Positions 24,575 to 33,722 of a DNA stretch of 64,000 nt are shown one piece after another. The translations under genes were made by a program, and so were the position numbers. How positions within the stretch are numbered: position 1 is the first letter of the stretch; every line of letters begins with the position of its first letter. Below the pieces are notes generated by a model. That model ran no database searches. It was not told the DNA's origin and was given only the letters and a program-made list of their open reading frames with translations. The stretch is from Betaproteobacteria bacterium HGW-Betaproteobacteria-22 (lineage in GTDB: Bacteria > Pseudomonadota > Gammaproteobacteria > Burkholderiales > Methylophilaceae): positions 18,585 through 82,584 of the forward strand of contig PHCJ01000008.1 of assembly GCA_002842285.1 (NCBI GenBank), read 5' to 3'.

Positions 24575-25389
24575 CGTTTAAATCTCCAAAGGGCAATTGA
24601 AAGTGGTGTTGCAATCCATAGCAGCATAATGCCGCCCAATAACCATGGGTTGGCTAGCTCTTCGGGAAAGACTGTCGCCATGCCATACAGGGTACGTACA
24701 TCATCCAGGTTAAAAATATTCAGTACACGGAAAACATCCGCAGGGTTGAGCAATAGCAGATACGGAAAGATTGCACCGCCATAGTGCCCGCCCGTTGCAA
24801 CTAACGCGCCGAGCAATAGCAGGTCAAACACCAGCACAAAGAAAAACCACAAAGCAATGGCCAGTCCTGAAGCACCGGCGCGGTCGGTGGCAAATACGGA
24901 GATCATGACTGCAAGACTGAGGAAAGTCATGCCGAGCAGCACCGAGCTTAGTATAAAGCCGCTGTAGTTCAGCAGCGCGTAAAGATCCAGCTGATTTGCC
25001 ATGGCAATGCCCGCCAGTCCGAAACCAGCCACGGTAGAAAGCGCCAGCGCGGCGGATAAGCCTAAATATTTGCCTAGTATCAACTCCAGCCGGGTGATGG
25101 GCATGGTCAGCAACAAATCCAGCGAGCCGCGCTCTCGCTCGCCGACGATAGCATCAAAGCCCAGAATCAAGGCAATTAACGGAATCAGATAAATGACCAG
25201 GCTGACCAGGCTGGCAATAGTGATTTCAATGGAGCGAAAGCCCACCGCACCTTGTTGCGCAGCGCCAAAATAGGCAATCACCAGTGCGAAGGCTGCAAAC
25301 ACAACCGCAACGGCCAATACCCAGCGATTGCGAATACGATCCCGAAATTCTTTTCCGGCAATCGTGCCGATTTGTGCGAGTTCAATCAT
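24571..25389 (-). CDS. nosY: NosY ABC transporter permease
   Basis: 272 aa, IAGKEFRDRIRNRWVLAVAVVFAAFAL, GERERGSLDLLLTMPITR; overlaps nosL and abuts nosF. Confidence 0.9.
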   Translation of the reverse strand: MIELAQIGTIAGKEFRDRIRNRWVLAVAVVFAAFALVIAYFGAAQQGAVGFRSIEITIASLVSLVIYLIPLIALILGFDAIVGERERGSLDLLLTMPITRLELILGKYLGLSAALALSTVAGFGLAGIAMANQLDLYALLNYSGFILSSVLLGMTFLSLAVMISVFATDRAGASGLAIALWFFFVLVFDLLLLGALVATGGHYGGAIFPYLLLLNPADVFRVLNIFNLDDVRTLYGMATVFPEELANPWLLGGIMLLWIATPLSIALWRFKR

Positions 25390-26297
25390 TATTCTGATAA
25401 TCCAAAAAATACATCTTCTAAAGAAGGTTCCCGCACGTGCAGATCCTGCATCCCGTTACCTATTGTCATGAGCCGGGCGAGTGCTTGCATCTTGGCTTCG
25501 CGCGGCAATTTTACCCATAGGCGACCAAGTCGAGTCTCTATTGAAACGACAGGCAGGCCGTCCAGCATCTGTGCCACCTGATCAGCTGTTACAGTGCCGC
25601 CTATTTCCATTATTAATGGCAGGTTTACCGTTTCGCGGAGTGCTTGTACGCTGCCACAGCTCTGGATTTTGCCGTTTTTCATGATAGCCAGCCGATCCAC
25701 GCGCTCCTGAATATCGGCAAGAATGTGCGAAGTAAGAATCATGGTAACGCCCTGCGCCTGCAAATCGCGCAGTATGGCAAAAAATTCGCGGATGGCTTCC
25801 GGATCGAGGCCATTGGTTGGCTCATCCAGAAATAGCAGTTTCGGTTCACCTAGTAGGGCCTGTGCAAAGCCAAGACGCTGACGCATGCCCTTGGAGTACT
25901 CGCGCACACGTCGGTTTGCGGCATCGGCAAGGCCAACGCGCTCCAGTTTTGCTGCACATGGCTGCACGTCTGCACCTTTTAACCTGGCAAAAAAGTGTAG
26001 CGTTTCCAAACCGGTCAGATTGTCATACAACGCCAGATTTTCTGGCAGATAGCCGATCTTCCGCCGTACATTACGGAAGTTATTTCCGCTGACCGACTCT
26101 CCTTGAACGCGAATCTCTCCACCGGTTAAGGGCAGTAGCCCCAGCATCATTTTGAACAGGGTGCTCTTGCCAGCGCCGTTGTGGCCGATCAGGCCGAATA
26201 GTTCGCCTGTTTGAATGTCGAGGTCAACGCCATCCACTGCGTGTATCGCACCGAAATGGCGTGTGATGTTACGCCCCTCAATGATAGTATTTGCCAA
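25389..26297 (-). CDS. nosF: NosF ABC transporter ATP-binding protein
   Basis: GLIGHNGAGKSTLFKMMLGL Walker A, YSKGMRQRLGFAQALLGEPKLLFLDEPTNGLDPE. Confidence 0.92.
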   Translation of the reverse strand: MANTIIEGRNITRHFGAIHAVDGVDLDIQTGELFGLIGHNGAGKSTLFKMMLGLLPLTGGEIRVQGESVSGNNFRNVRRKIGYLPENLALYDNLTGLETLHFFARLKGADVQPCAAKLERVGLADAANRRVREYSKGMRQRLGFAQALLGEPKLLFLDEPTNGLDPEAIREFFAILRDLQAQGVTMILTSHILADIQERVDRLAIMKNGKIQSCGSVQALRETVNLPLIMEIGGTVTADQVAQMLDGLPVVSIETRLGRLWVKLPREAKMQALARLMTIGNGMQDLHVREPSLEDVFFGLSE

Positions 26298-27546
26298 GCC
26301 ATTGTCTCCAGTTGCTATGTTGCGGTGTTGTATGCGGTGCAGAATCTACCACGCTGGGTGCGCGCAACAGGGGAAATTGTCGAGCAATCAATCGCAAGCT
26401 TTGCACTGCTGGGCTGCCAAGCAGCAGCTTCATCATCGGGTGCTTCCAGGAAAGCCTGTCCACCATGTCGTTCGCTTCGTAGGGAATATCGCCGCGGCCG
26501 TTACCATCACGATCCCAGCCTAGGTAGTTGCTCCAATAATTACCCTCTTTCACGCCCCAGGCTTCGTCGCGCGAAGCAACGTACTTGACCTGCTCGCGGT
26601 TGGCAATAAAGTCATTCGCCTCAACTGCATTGCGTGTAGAGCCCGCCGACAAATGTACGCCGATCTGGTTGTCCACCACCAGATTACCGCGCAGCGTAAT
26701 GTATTCCGCGTCATAGATAAAAAAGCCACGCGCATTGCCGGCGACGATATTGTTTTCAATCACCGAATCCTGAATAGTGCGCAGCATGATGCCGTGATCG
26801 GAGTTGCCCCAGGCTACGTTATTGCGTACTACCTGGTTTCGTACTTCCATTAAAGCCAAGCCACCACGGTTGAGGTAAGTCTCATTACCTTCCCACACGT
26901 TATTGTACGAGTTCATATAATGGGTGCCATAGCGGCTGTGGTGCAGGCGGTTGTTGCGAAACTGCGCATGATGCGAAACATCCACATAAATCGCGTCGCG
27001 CACAAAGCTGATATTGTTGGAGATGATTCTGGCGCCTTCGGTGTTGTAGAGTTGAATGCCGTTACCGCGCTGGCTGGAAAAGAAATCGCGCTTGCCAGTA
27101 ATGATGTTGTGTTCCACTACCACGTCATTGGCGCCCTGTATCCACAAACCAAACAAATTATAGCTGAGGTCGCAACGCCGAACTTGGGCACGATGTGCAT
27201 CTGGCTGAATATAAATGCCAGCATTTTGCTTGCCTAAGTCGCCACCGGAATTGGTGACTATAATGCCCTCAATCCTCACATCGGGCGCGGTAACGCGGAT
27301 AGTATCGCCGATCAGGCCGCCGGAAATAGTTGGCCGGTTAATGCCAAGTAAGTGTAATGGCTTATCAATTTTGAGGTTTTCTTGATAATGTCCTCGCGCC
27401 ACCAAAACCGTATCGCCTGGCGCTGCCTGGGCAATGGCGTCCGCAATGCGCTGCCCAGGCGCGACACGCCACTCGGCAGCTTGTACGCTTAAAGCGGCGA
27501 GGCACAGGCACACAAAGAAGAAAATATTAATGCGATAAAAAAACAT
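26278..27546 (-). CDS. nosD: NosD periplasmic copper-processing protein
   Basis: Right-handed beta-helix repeats (NNISFVRDAIYVDVSHHAQFRNNRLHHSRYGTHYMNS); start moved to MFFYRINIFFFVCLCLAALSVQA at 27546. Confidence 0.9.
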   Translation of the reverse strand: MFFYRINIFFFVCLCLAALSVQAAEWRVAPGQRIADAIAQAAPGDTVLVARGHYQENLKIDKPLHLLGINRPTISGGLIGDTIRVTAPDVRIEGIIVTNSGGDLGKQNAGIYIQPDAHRAQVRRCDLSYNLFGLWIQGANDVVVEHNIITGKRDFFSSQRGNGIQLYNTEGARIISNNISFVRDAIYVDVSHHAQFRNNRLHHSRYGTHYMNSYNNVWEGNETYLNRGGLALMEVRNQVVRNNVAWGNSDHGIMLRTIQDSVIENNIVAGNARGFFIYDAEYITLRGNLVVDNQIGVHLSAGSTRNAVEANDFIANREQVKYVASRDEAWGVKEGNYWSNYLGWDRDGNGRGDIPYEANDMVDRLSWKHPMMKLLLGSPAVQSLRLIARQFPLLRAPSVVDSAPHTTPQHSNWRQWLGKYYH

Positions 27547-27551
27547 CAGGC

Positions 27552-27971
27552 TCACATTTGCAGCAAACCGAGCGTCTTTAACCCAACAAACAGCGCGGCG
27601 CCGACAAGCAGATTTTTGAAAGAGACGTAGCACAGCATGTCCATGATACTTGCAGGGCGATAATGGCGCTGCCACCAAGGACCTTCTTTGATATAAGGTT
27701 TGGAATACATGCGAATCACAATCTCAAACACACTCCAACCTGCCCACCAGCCAATTACCGCACCGGCAGTCATTCTGCCTAGCCCAGCCAGCACCCAGAC
27801 CATGCTCACCGCCAGTGCCAGAACAAGGCCTATCGCCAGCACCCATTTGTGATGCCGAAATCCACGCTGGCTCCATGGCCATAAGTGATCCACCGCTTCA
27901 TGCAGCAGCCAGGCGTGAGCCGAGTCTGCATAAGGCGGTAACCGATATGGATCTAGATCAGAGGAGCTCAT
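27552..27971 (-). CDS. Uncharacterised membrane protein between nosR and nosD
   Basis: MSSSDLDPYRLPPYADSAHAWLLHEAVDHLWPWSQRG... with hydrophobic segments; start 27971 lies just after the nosR stop at 27982. Confidence 0.65.
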   Translation of the reverse strand: MSSSDLDPYRLPPYADSAHAWLLHEAVDHLWPWSQRGFRHHKWVLAIGLVLALAVSMVWVLAGLGRMTAGAVIGWWAGWSVFEIVIRMYSKPYIKEGPWWQRHYRPASIMDMLCYVSFKNLLVGAALFVGLKTLGLLQM

Positions 27972-27981
27972 TCGTTGTTTC

Positions 27982-30225
27982 CTAACGTTTTTCTTCAGCG
28001 GGTAAAGGCATAATCGGGATATAGTGGCCATCTGCACCGACCGGTGTCAACGGCAACCCGGCGCGTTCCCGGCGCTTGCGCTCCTGCGATAGCGGCGGAC
28101 AGGCATGTTCGTCATAATACATGACCATGCAATCCAGACATAGCATGCATTCGCGCTGATCAATCTCTCCCTTCGGATTGATCGCCAGCGAACCGCAGCC
28201 CTTGGCACAAGCGCTGCAGGTGGTGCAAGCTGGTTTACGCTTGAGTCCGAACCAGCGGAAAGTGGTTGGGATTGCCAGTGCAGCACCTAATGGACACAGA
28301 TATTTGCAGAAAGGCCGCTCTGTGAATATAGACAAACCGAGCAAAATTGCAACGAACAAAGTATAAGGCCAGGCGCGATTGAAAATGCCGACCAGGAACG
28401 TGGTCTTGAACGGCTCAACTTCTGCCAGTTTTTCTGCTAAGCCCATAGAGAAGAACGACACTGCCAATAATCCATAGAAAATCGCGTATTTCAGCCATTT
28501 CAGTTGGTGATGGATGCGTTCCGGCAGCAGGAACTGGAAGCGTTTGAGGCCGACCCATCCGCCCATTTTGTACAACAGTTCGGACAGCGAGCCAAACGGG
28601 CACAGCCAGCCGCAGAACAGGCCGCGACCCCAGATAAACACGGTGATGATGATGAACCACCAGAAGATGAAGATAAATGGGTCAGTCAGAAACAGCTCCC
28701 ATTCCCAATGGAACAGCAGGGCATGGAACCAAGTCAGCACCTGCGTGATGGAGGGTTGCGCCATCATGGCGAAGCCGACGAAGCCGATACTGGCTATCCA
28801 GCCGAAGTACTTGAAGCCATCGACCCAGTACTTATTCTTGCGTGTGCAGCGCCGCACCAGCCAGTCGCGTTTGGCGTATACAGTGCCAATCAACAGCAAC
28901 AGTGCCGTGAAAGCCACGATTCCCCAAGCCTTGTCCTTCCAGATTCGCAGCCAGGTTGGTTCAGGCACGATGACGACAGGACGGCCACCCTGCAAATAAG
29001 CATCCGGCAGCCAGGATTCGGCGTCGAAGCTGGTAAACGTCCTGTGTCCGGTGCTCTTGTCCATCTTGTTTGCGAGAAACACCAATTTCCACGGATAAGC
29101 GGCCGAGAAACTCTTGGAACGGATAATGAAGATGGCGGATTCATTGAAAGCGGGTGCGCCCGCCGCCTCGATGCCATAGAGGTTTAGATAATCCAGGTCA
29201 CGGAAAGTGAAAGTATCCATTTCCTGCGCCACCTGAATACGGTCGTAAATGCCACCGCGCACAAAGCCTGAGCCCTTAAATGATTCGCCGCCGCCCGTGC
29301 GGATAATAAAAATTGCGTGCTCATCCGGCTTGAGTCGCGTCATCAGGCTTTCGTAATTGCTTTTACCAAGAATCGCACGGCCCAGCGTTGGCTGGTTCAG
29401 ATAACCGAACCACAAATCAAGGTAAGGCGTGCCCGTGGCTTCGAGGCCGACATCTTCGCGTTTGACCAGCAAACGCTGCACGCCGCCTTCAGTAACCAAA
29501 TCGTCCCAGGTTGGTGATTTGGCAAGCTCTGTAAATTTCGCCTGGGGCCGTATGGTGGGTTTCAGAATGCCCACCTGCCTGGCAATCTGCACGCCGCAGC
29601 GCATCATCACCTGGTTTTGGGCGACCACCGTCACGGTAGCACCGGTGATGGCATCCAGGCCGATATAGCTCTGCCCCTCACGCGGCTTGCCGATTTCGAT
29701 CTTGTCACCGACGAACTTGCCTACATACTGCTTGATGAATTTGGTTAACTCGCCCTCTGGGATACCCAGCAGAAGAATCGGCTCACTATGACGCAGCACT
29801 TTTGCGCCAGTAATAATGCCCTTGGTATCCATGCCAATTAGGGTGACCACAGGCTTGCCGGAGTAAGCCGGAATATCCACAATATCTGTGGAAAGAAATA
29901 CATAGCCAATCAGTTCACGGTCGTCATTTTTATCACCGTGATGATTGCCCCCTTCTTGAGAGTCACCATTACTTTCATGGTCATCAATCTTGCCATGATC
30001 GCCTTTTTTACTACGATAGGCCTCGACATAAGTGGGTTTGCCCTTGCGTTCTGAAAAACTATCGGCGCCTGCAATAACATCACCGCAAGGGACGTAGGCA
30101 CATAAATCGGGATCTGTGGAAAGCTCTGCCGGCAAGGGTGCCTCATAGGAGTTGGCATAAACTGCTGATGCGAACATTAACATCAGCATACTTATCCCAC
30201 CACGTAGAAGATTCAGAAAACGCAT
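27982..30225 (-). CDS. nosR: NosR, N2O respiration regulator / electron transfer flavo-iron-sulfur protein
   Basis: DAITGATVTVVAQNQVMMR flavinylation-type motif, GLFCGWLCPFGSLSELLYK, CxxCxxCxxxC ferredoxin-like clusters (CTTCSACAKGC; CMLCLDC). Confidence 0.93.
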   Translation of the reverse strand: MRFLNLLRGGISMLMLMFASAVYANSYEAPLPAELSTDPDLCAYVPCGDVIAGADSFSERKGKPTYVEAYRSKKGDHGKIDDHESNGDSQEGGNHHGDKNDDRELIGYVFLSTDIVDIPAYSGKPVVTLIGMDTKGIITGAKVLRHSEPILLLGIPEGELTKFIKQYVGKFVGDKIEIGKPREGQSYIGLDAITGATVTVVAQNQVMMRCGVQIARQVGILKPTIRPQAKFTELAKSPTWDDLVTEGGVQRLLVKREDVGLEATGTPYLDLWFGYLNQPTLGRAILGKSNYESLMTRLKPDEHAIFIIRTGGGESFKGSGFVRGGIYDRIQVAQEMDTFTFRDLDYLNLYGIEAAGAPAFNESAIFIIRSKSFSAAYPWKLVFLANKMDKSTGHRTFTSFDAESWLPDAYLQGGRPVVIVPEPTWLRIWKDKAWGIVAFTALLLLIGTVYAKRDWLVRRCTRKNKYWVDGFKYFGWIASIGFVGFAMMAQPSITQVLTWFHALLFHWEWELFLTDPFIFIFWWFIIITVFIWGRGLFCGWLCPFGSLSELLYKMGGWVGLKRFQFLLPERIHHQLKWLKYAIFYGLLAVSFFSMGLAEKLAEVEPFKTTFLVGIFNRAWPYTLFVAILLGLSIFTERPFCKYLCPLGAALAIPTTFRWFGLKRKPACTTCSACAKGCGSLAINPKGEIDQRECMLCLDCMVMYYDEHACPPLSQERKRRERAGLPLTPVGADGHYIPIMPLPAEEKR

Positions 30226-30300
30226 ACAGCTACCGCCAATTTTTATAAGGTAGAAAGGGGGAGGCTAGGCCTCCCCCAAGATGATGCCGTTGACACTAAA

Positions 30301-32235
30301 TTACGCTTCTACAAGCATCCGTGAGCGCATTTCCAAATGCAATGCATGGCAGAAGTGTGAACAGTAGCACCAGTACATGCCAGGTTTATCTGCTTTGAAG
30401 GTGACAGATTTGGTTTCCTGCGGATTGACGATAAAATTGATATTATATTTCTCAATCGCAAAACCGTGAGTCAGGTCTTCCACCTTATCCAGATTAGTTA
30501 AAATGATTGTGACTTCGTCGCCGACTTTAACCTTGAAGTCGCTCAGGTAAAAGGCTGGCGCCATACTGGTGATTTTTACGGTGACTTTATTGCCCTGACG
30601 GAAAACACCGCACTCTGCCGGATCTTTCACTGCATTGGGGAATTCGTCAAGATTGTAAACCTGACGCGGTTTGATGATGTCGCGCTTAACGATGATAAAG
30701 TCATGTGGTTCCGGACGTACAGGATGCTCGGACACCATCACCATTTTTTCACCGGAAATATCAATCAGTTGTTCATTTTCGGGATGCAACGGGCCGGCCG
30801 GCAGGAAGCGGTCTTTAGAGAATTTGCAACCTACTGCCAGCCATTTGCCATCAGCGTCTTTAGTTTCGGACATCGACGCATTCAAGTGGCCTGGCTGGTA
30901 CTGCACGTCGATACGATCGACCACATACTTGGCGTTCTTGTCGCCTTTGTAGAACTTGATGGCGTTTTCCAGATTCCATTTCACTACCTGACTGTCGAGG
31001 AAGAGTGTGGTGAAAGCATTACCGCGGCCGTCAAACGCAGTGTGTAATGGACCTAAGCCCAGCTCAACTTCTGCGACAATTGCTTCGTCGATGCTTTTCA
31101 GTTCGCCATCAAACCATTTCAGTACCAGGCTCAGGTCGATGATGGTGCCGGTTGGGGACAGTTTTCCTGCACAGATGAAGTATTTACCCTCTGGCGAGGC
31201 GTTGACGCCGTGCGGGTTTTTCGGCACCGGCACTGAAGCGACCAGTGCAGTTTTTGGATCCTTGTTAGACTCAAGCGTGCCGTCCACTACTGGCACTTTT
31301 GATTTGCCGTATGTTTTGAATTTACCGTCTTTGACTGCCTGCTCGATGCGGGCAATGTTAAAGAATAAGCAGGCATCTTTCTCTGCGTTCATCATATCCA
31401 CGTACTTTACGCCGCCCTCAGTGTTGTACTGGTTAGTCGCAGCAAGCTTGCCATCGTATGAGGTTGCTACCAAGTCACAGTTGCCGTCAATCAGTACTTG
31501 CCAGCGCACATCCATGGTCTCTGCGTCAACGCAGGTGAATAATGCGCGGTACTTGGTCAGGTCGTCCATGTCATGGCCGTCATTAGGCAATGGGGCATGA
31601 AACTCGGAGCCGCAGAATACGCGCGTGGTGTAATTAATCGCTTGATCTACCGGGTCGCGCTTGTCCGGAAAAATGCCGTGGAAACCCTGAATGTTTGGGA
31701 TCTCGGTAATTTTGTCACAGTCCATCACATCTAAGCGCATACGTGCAATACGGCAGTTGATTTTGTCGTTCACCCAGGCGTACTTGCCATCGTAAGTGCC
31801 ATCTTTATAGGAGCCATGCACATGGTGAGTATCTGCTACGTGGTATTTCAGACTGCCGTCAGAATTGGTGCCCATGATGGCCTTGGATTCATTGGTGATG
31901 CCCCAGCCGACCAGCGCATCGGGGTTGAATACCGGAATACGGTGAATTTCACGGCCAGAAGGTAAACCGAGCACGCGCACGTCGCCCATATGGCCGCCAC
32001 TCCAAAAGCCATAGTATGAGTCAAGTTCACCGGGTGCAACTTCGTGTGAACTGCCTGCAGTAGCAGATGCAGCCACACCACCGGTAGTTGAGGTACCTTC
32101 TTTTTTGCAGCCAGCTAACCCTCCAACTGTGAGTAAAGTCCCTGCGACGCCTGCCACTGCCGCCGTATTCAGGAATTTGCGGCGATCGAGATCGAGTGGG
32201 CTGTCATTTTTGGGGTTATTGTTGTCCGCTGACAT
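30301..32235 (-). CDS. nosZ: Nitrous-oxide reductase NosZ (Tat-exported, clade I-like)
   Basis: Tat signal LDRRKFLNTAAVAG; CuZ-region DTHHVHGSY; CuA motif YWCYCSHFCHALHLEM; AAGGAG RBS supports ATG at 32235. Confidence 0.96.
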   Translation of the reverse strand: MSADNNNPKNDSPLDLDRRKFLNTAAVAGVAGTLLTVGGLAGCKKEGTSTTGGVAASATAGSSHEVAPGELDSYYGFWSGGHMGDVRVLGLPSGREIHRIPVFNPDALVGWGITNESKAIMGTNSDGSLKYHVADTHHVHGSYKDGTYDGKYAWVNDKINCRIARMRLDVMDCDKITEIPNIQGFHGIFPDKRDPVDQAINYTTRVFCGSEFHAPLPNDGHDMDDLTKYRALFTCVDAETMDVRWQVLIDGNCDLVATSYDGKLAATNQYNTEGGVKYVDMMNAEKDACLFFNIARIEQAVKDGKFKTYGKSKVPVVDGTLESNKDPKTALVASVPVPKNPHGVNASPEGKYFICAGKLSPTGTIIDLSLVLKWFDGELKSIDEAIVAEVELGLGPLHTAFDGRGNAFTTLFLDSQVVKWNLENAIKFYKGDKNAKYVVDRIDVQYQPGHLNASMSETKDADGKWLAVGCKFSKDRFLPAGPLHPENEQLIDISGEKMVMVSEHPVRPEPHDFIIVKRDIIKPRQVYNLDEFPNAVKDPAECGVFRQGNKVTVKITSMAPAFYLSDFKVKVGDEVTIILTNLDKVEDLTHGFAIEKYNINFIVNPQETKSVTFKADKPGMYWCYCSHFCHALHLEMRSRMLVEA

Positions 32236-32280
32236 GGTTGCTCTCCTTGTAGATATTGCATTCACCCCTTATTTCTAGGG

Positions 32281-32297
32281 TGCGACATTTTGTCACA
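32281..32297. promoter_or_regulatory. Inverted repeat TGCGACA-N3-TGTCACA in the nosZ-narK1 intergenic region
   Basis: 6/7 complementary arms, 46 bp upstream of the nosZ start. Confidence 0.4.
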
Positions 32298-32338
32298 TGT
32301 TAACTATACCCCCATGTTCAACTCTATGCTACTAGCCG

Positions 32339-32354
32339 AAAGAACTAGTTCTTT
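32339..32354. promoter_or_regulatory. 16-bp perfect palindrome between divergent nosZ and narK1
   Basis: AAAGAACTAGTTCTTT. Confidence 0.45.
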
Positions 32355-32443
32355 TTATTCAAGCTACTTATCCTTTAGACGAATAGTTCCTATGCGCTCA
32401 TTGCTTTAGTCTTGCACCATGTGGTTAATGGGGGAGAGGGACG

Positions 32444-33712
32444 ATGGCAACGCAAGAATACAAAGCTTGGTCGGTAGTGGTCGCGAGTACGCTGGCTTTT
32501 ACTGTTTGCTTCATGATTTGGATGATGTTCGCTGTGATTGGCATCCCGATCAAGGAGGCGCTTGGCCTGAATGAAACCGAGTTCGGTATTCTGATAGCTA
32601 CACCGGTGCTCACTGGATCGCTTATACGCCTGCCACTTGGTATGTGGACGGATAAATTTGGCGGTCGCATCGTATTTTTCGTGCTGATGCTTTCTAGTGT
32701 TGTTCCTATTTTTCTGATCTCAAAATGCACCGAGTACTGGCAGTTTTTGGTGACAGGTCTGTTTGTTGGGGTGGCAGGCGGGTCGTTTACTGTTGGTATT
32801 GCTTACTGTGCCCGTTGGTTTCCAAAAAATCGTCAAGGTTTGGCCATGGGAATCTTTGGCGCCGGTAACACGGGAGCCGCCGTGACTAAACTGGTGGCGC
32901 CGATTATCGTTGTCGGCTTTGGCTGGGCGATGGTGCCGCAGGTTTATGCAGTCCTGATGCTGGTGACGGCTATTTTGTTCTGGTTTTTTTCTTATACAGA
33001 CTCTACACATGTGGCGGGTAAAACAGTGACCGTGCGTGAACAGTTGCTGGCACTTAAAGACCCAAAAGTTTGGAAATACAGTCAGTATTACTCAATCGTG
33101 TTTGGTGGGTATGTGGCTCTGGCGTTATGGATGACCAAATACTATATCGGTGAATACGGTTTTGATTTAAAAACCGCCGCACTGATGGCTGCTGCATTCA
33201 GTATCCCAGGTGGTGTGCTGCGCGCGGTTGGCGGCCACTTCTCAGACAAGTTCGGGGCGCATACCGTAACCTGGTGGGTGCTGTGGGTTTCTTTAGTGTG
33301 TCTGTTCTTTCTCTCATATCCTCAGACAGACATTTCAATTGTGACGGTTAAAGGTCAGCAGACTTTCCATATTGGCCTGAATGCGACATGGTTCACTGTC
33401 ATCATGTTCACCATGGGTATTGCATTCGCGATTGGTAAAGCATCTGTATTCAAATACATCTCGGATGATTATCCACATAATATTGGCGTGATTTCCGGCG
33501 TGGTTGGCCTTGCTGGTGGCTTGGGCGGTTTTCTGATGCCTATCATGTTCGGTGCGTTGCTGGATTTCACCGGCGTTCGTTCTTCAGCCTTTATGTTGAT
33601 GTTCGGCATTGTCTGGGTATCGCTTATCTGGATGTATTGGACAGAAGTGCGCCCAGTAAAAATCGGCCGTCACCATGAACGTCAAGCGGCAAAAGAAGCA
33701 GCATCAATTTAA
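32444..33712 (+). CDS. narK1: Nitrate/nitrite transporter NarK1-type (MFS)
   Basis: 12-TM MFS protein with GGSFTVGIAYCARWFPKNRQGLAMGIFGAGNTGAAVTKLVAP. Confidence 0.92.
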   Translation: MATQEYKAWSVVVASTLAFTVCFMIWMMFAVIGIPIKEALGLNETEFGILIATPVLTGSLIRLPLGMWTDKFGGRIVFFVLMLSSVVPIFLISKCTEYWQFLVTGLFVGVAGGSFTVGIAYCARWFPKNRQGLAMGIFGAGNTGAAVTKLVAPIIVVGFGWAMVPQVYAVLMLVTAILFWFFSYTDSTHVAGKTVTVREQLLALKDPKVWKYSQYYSIVFGGYVALALWMTKYYIGEYGFDLKTAALMAAAFSIPGGVLRAVGGHFSDKFGAHTVTWWVLWVSLVCLFFLSYPQTDISIVTVKGQQTFHIGLNATWFTVIMFTMGIAFAIGKASVFKYISDDYPHNIGVISGVVGLAGGLGGFLMPIMFGALLDFTGVRSSAFMLMFGIVWVSLIWMYWTEVRPVKIGRHHERQAAKEAASI

Positions 33713-33722
33713 GGAGTGTCAT

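Noticed and set aside
28504-29187. 227-aa plus-strand ORF antisense to nosR
   Set aside because: Long antisense ORF produced by codon bias of nosR; no RBS, homology or domain signature recognised.
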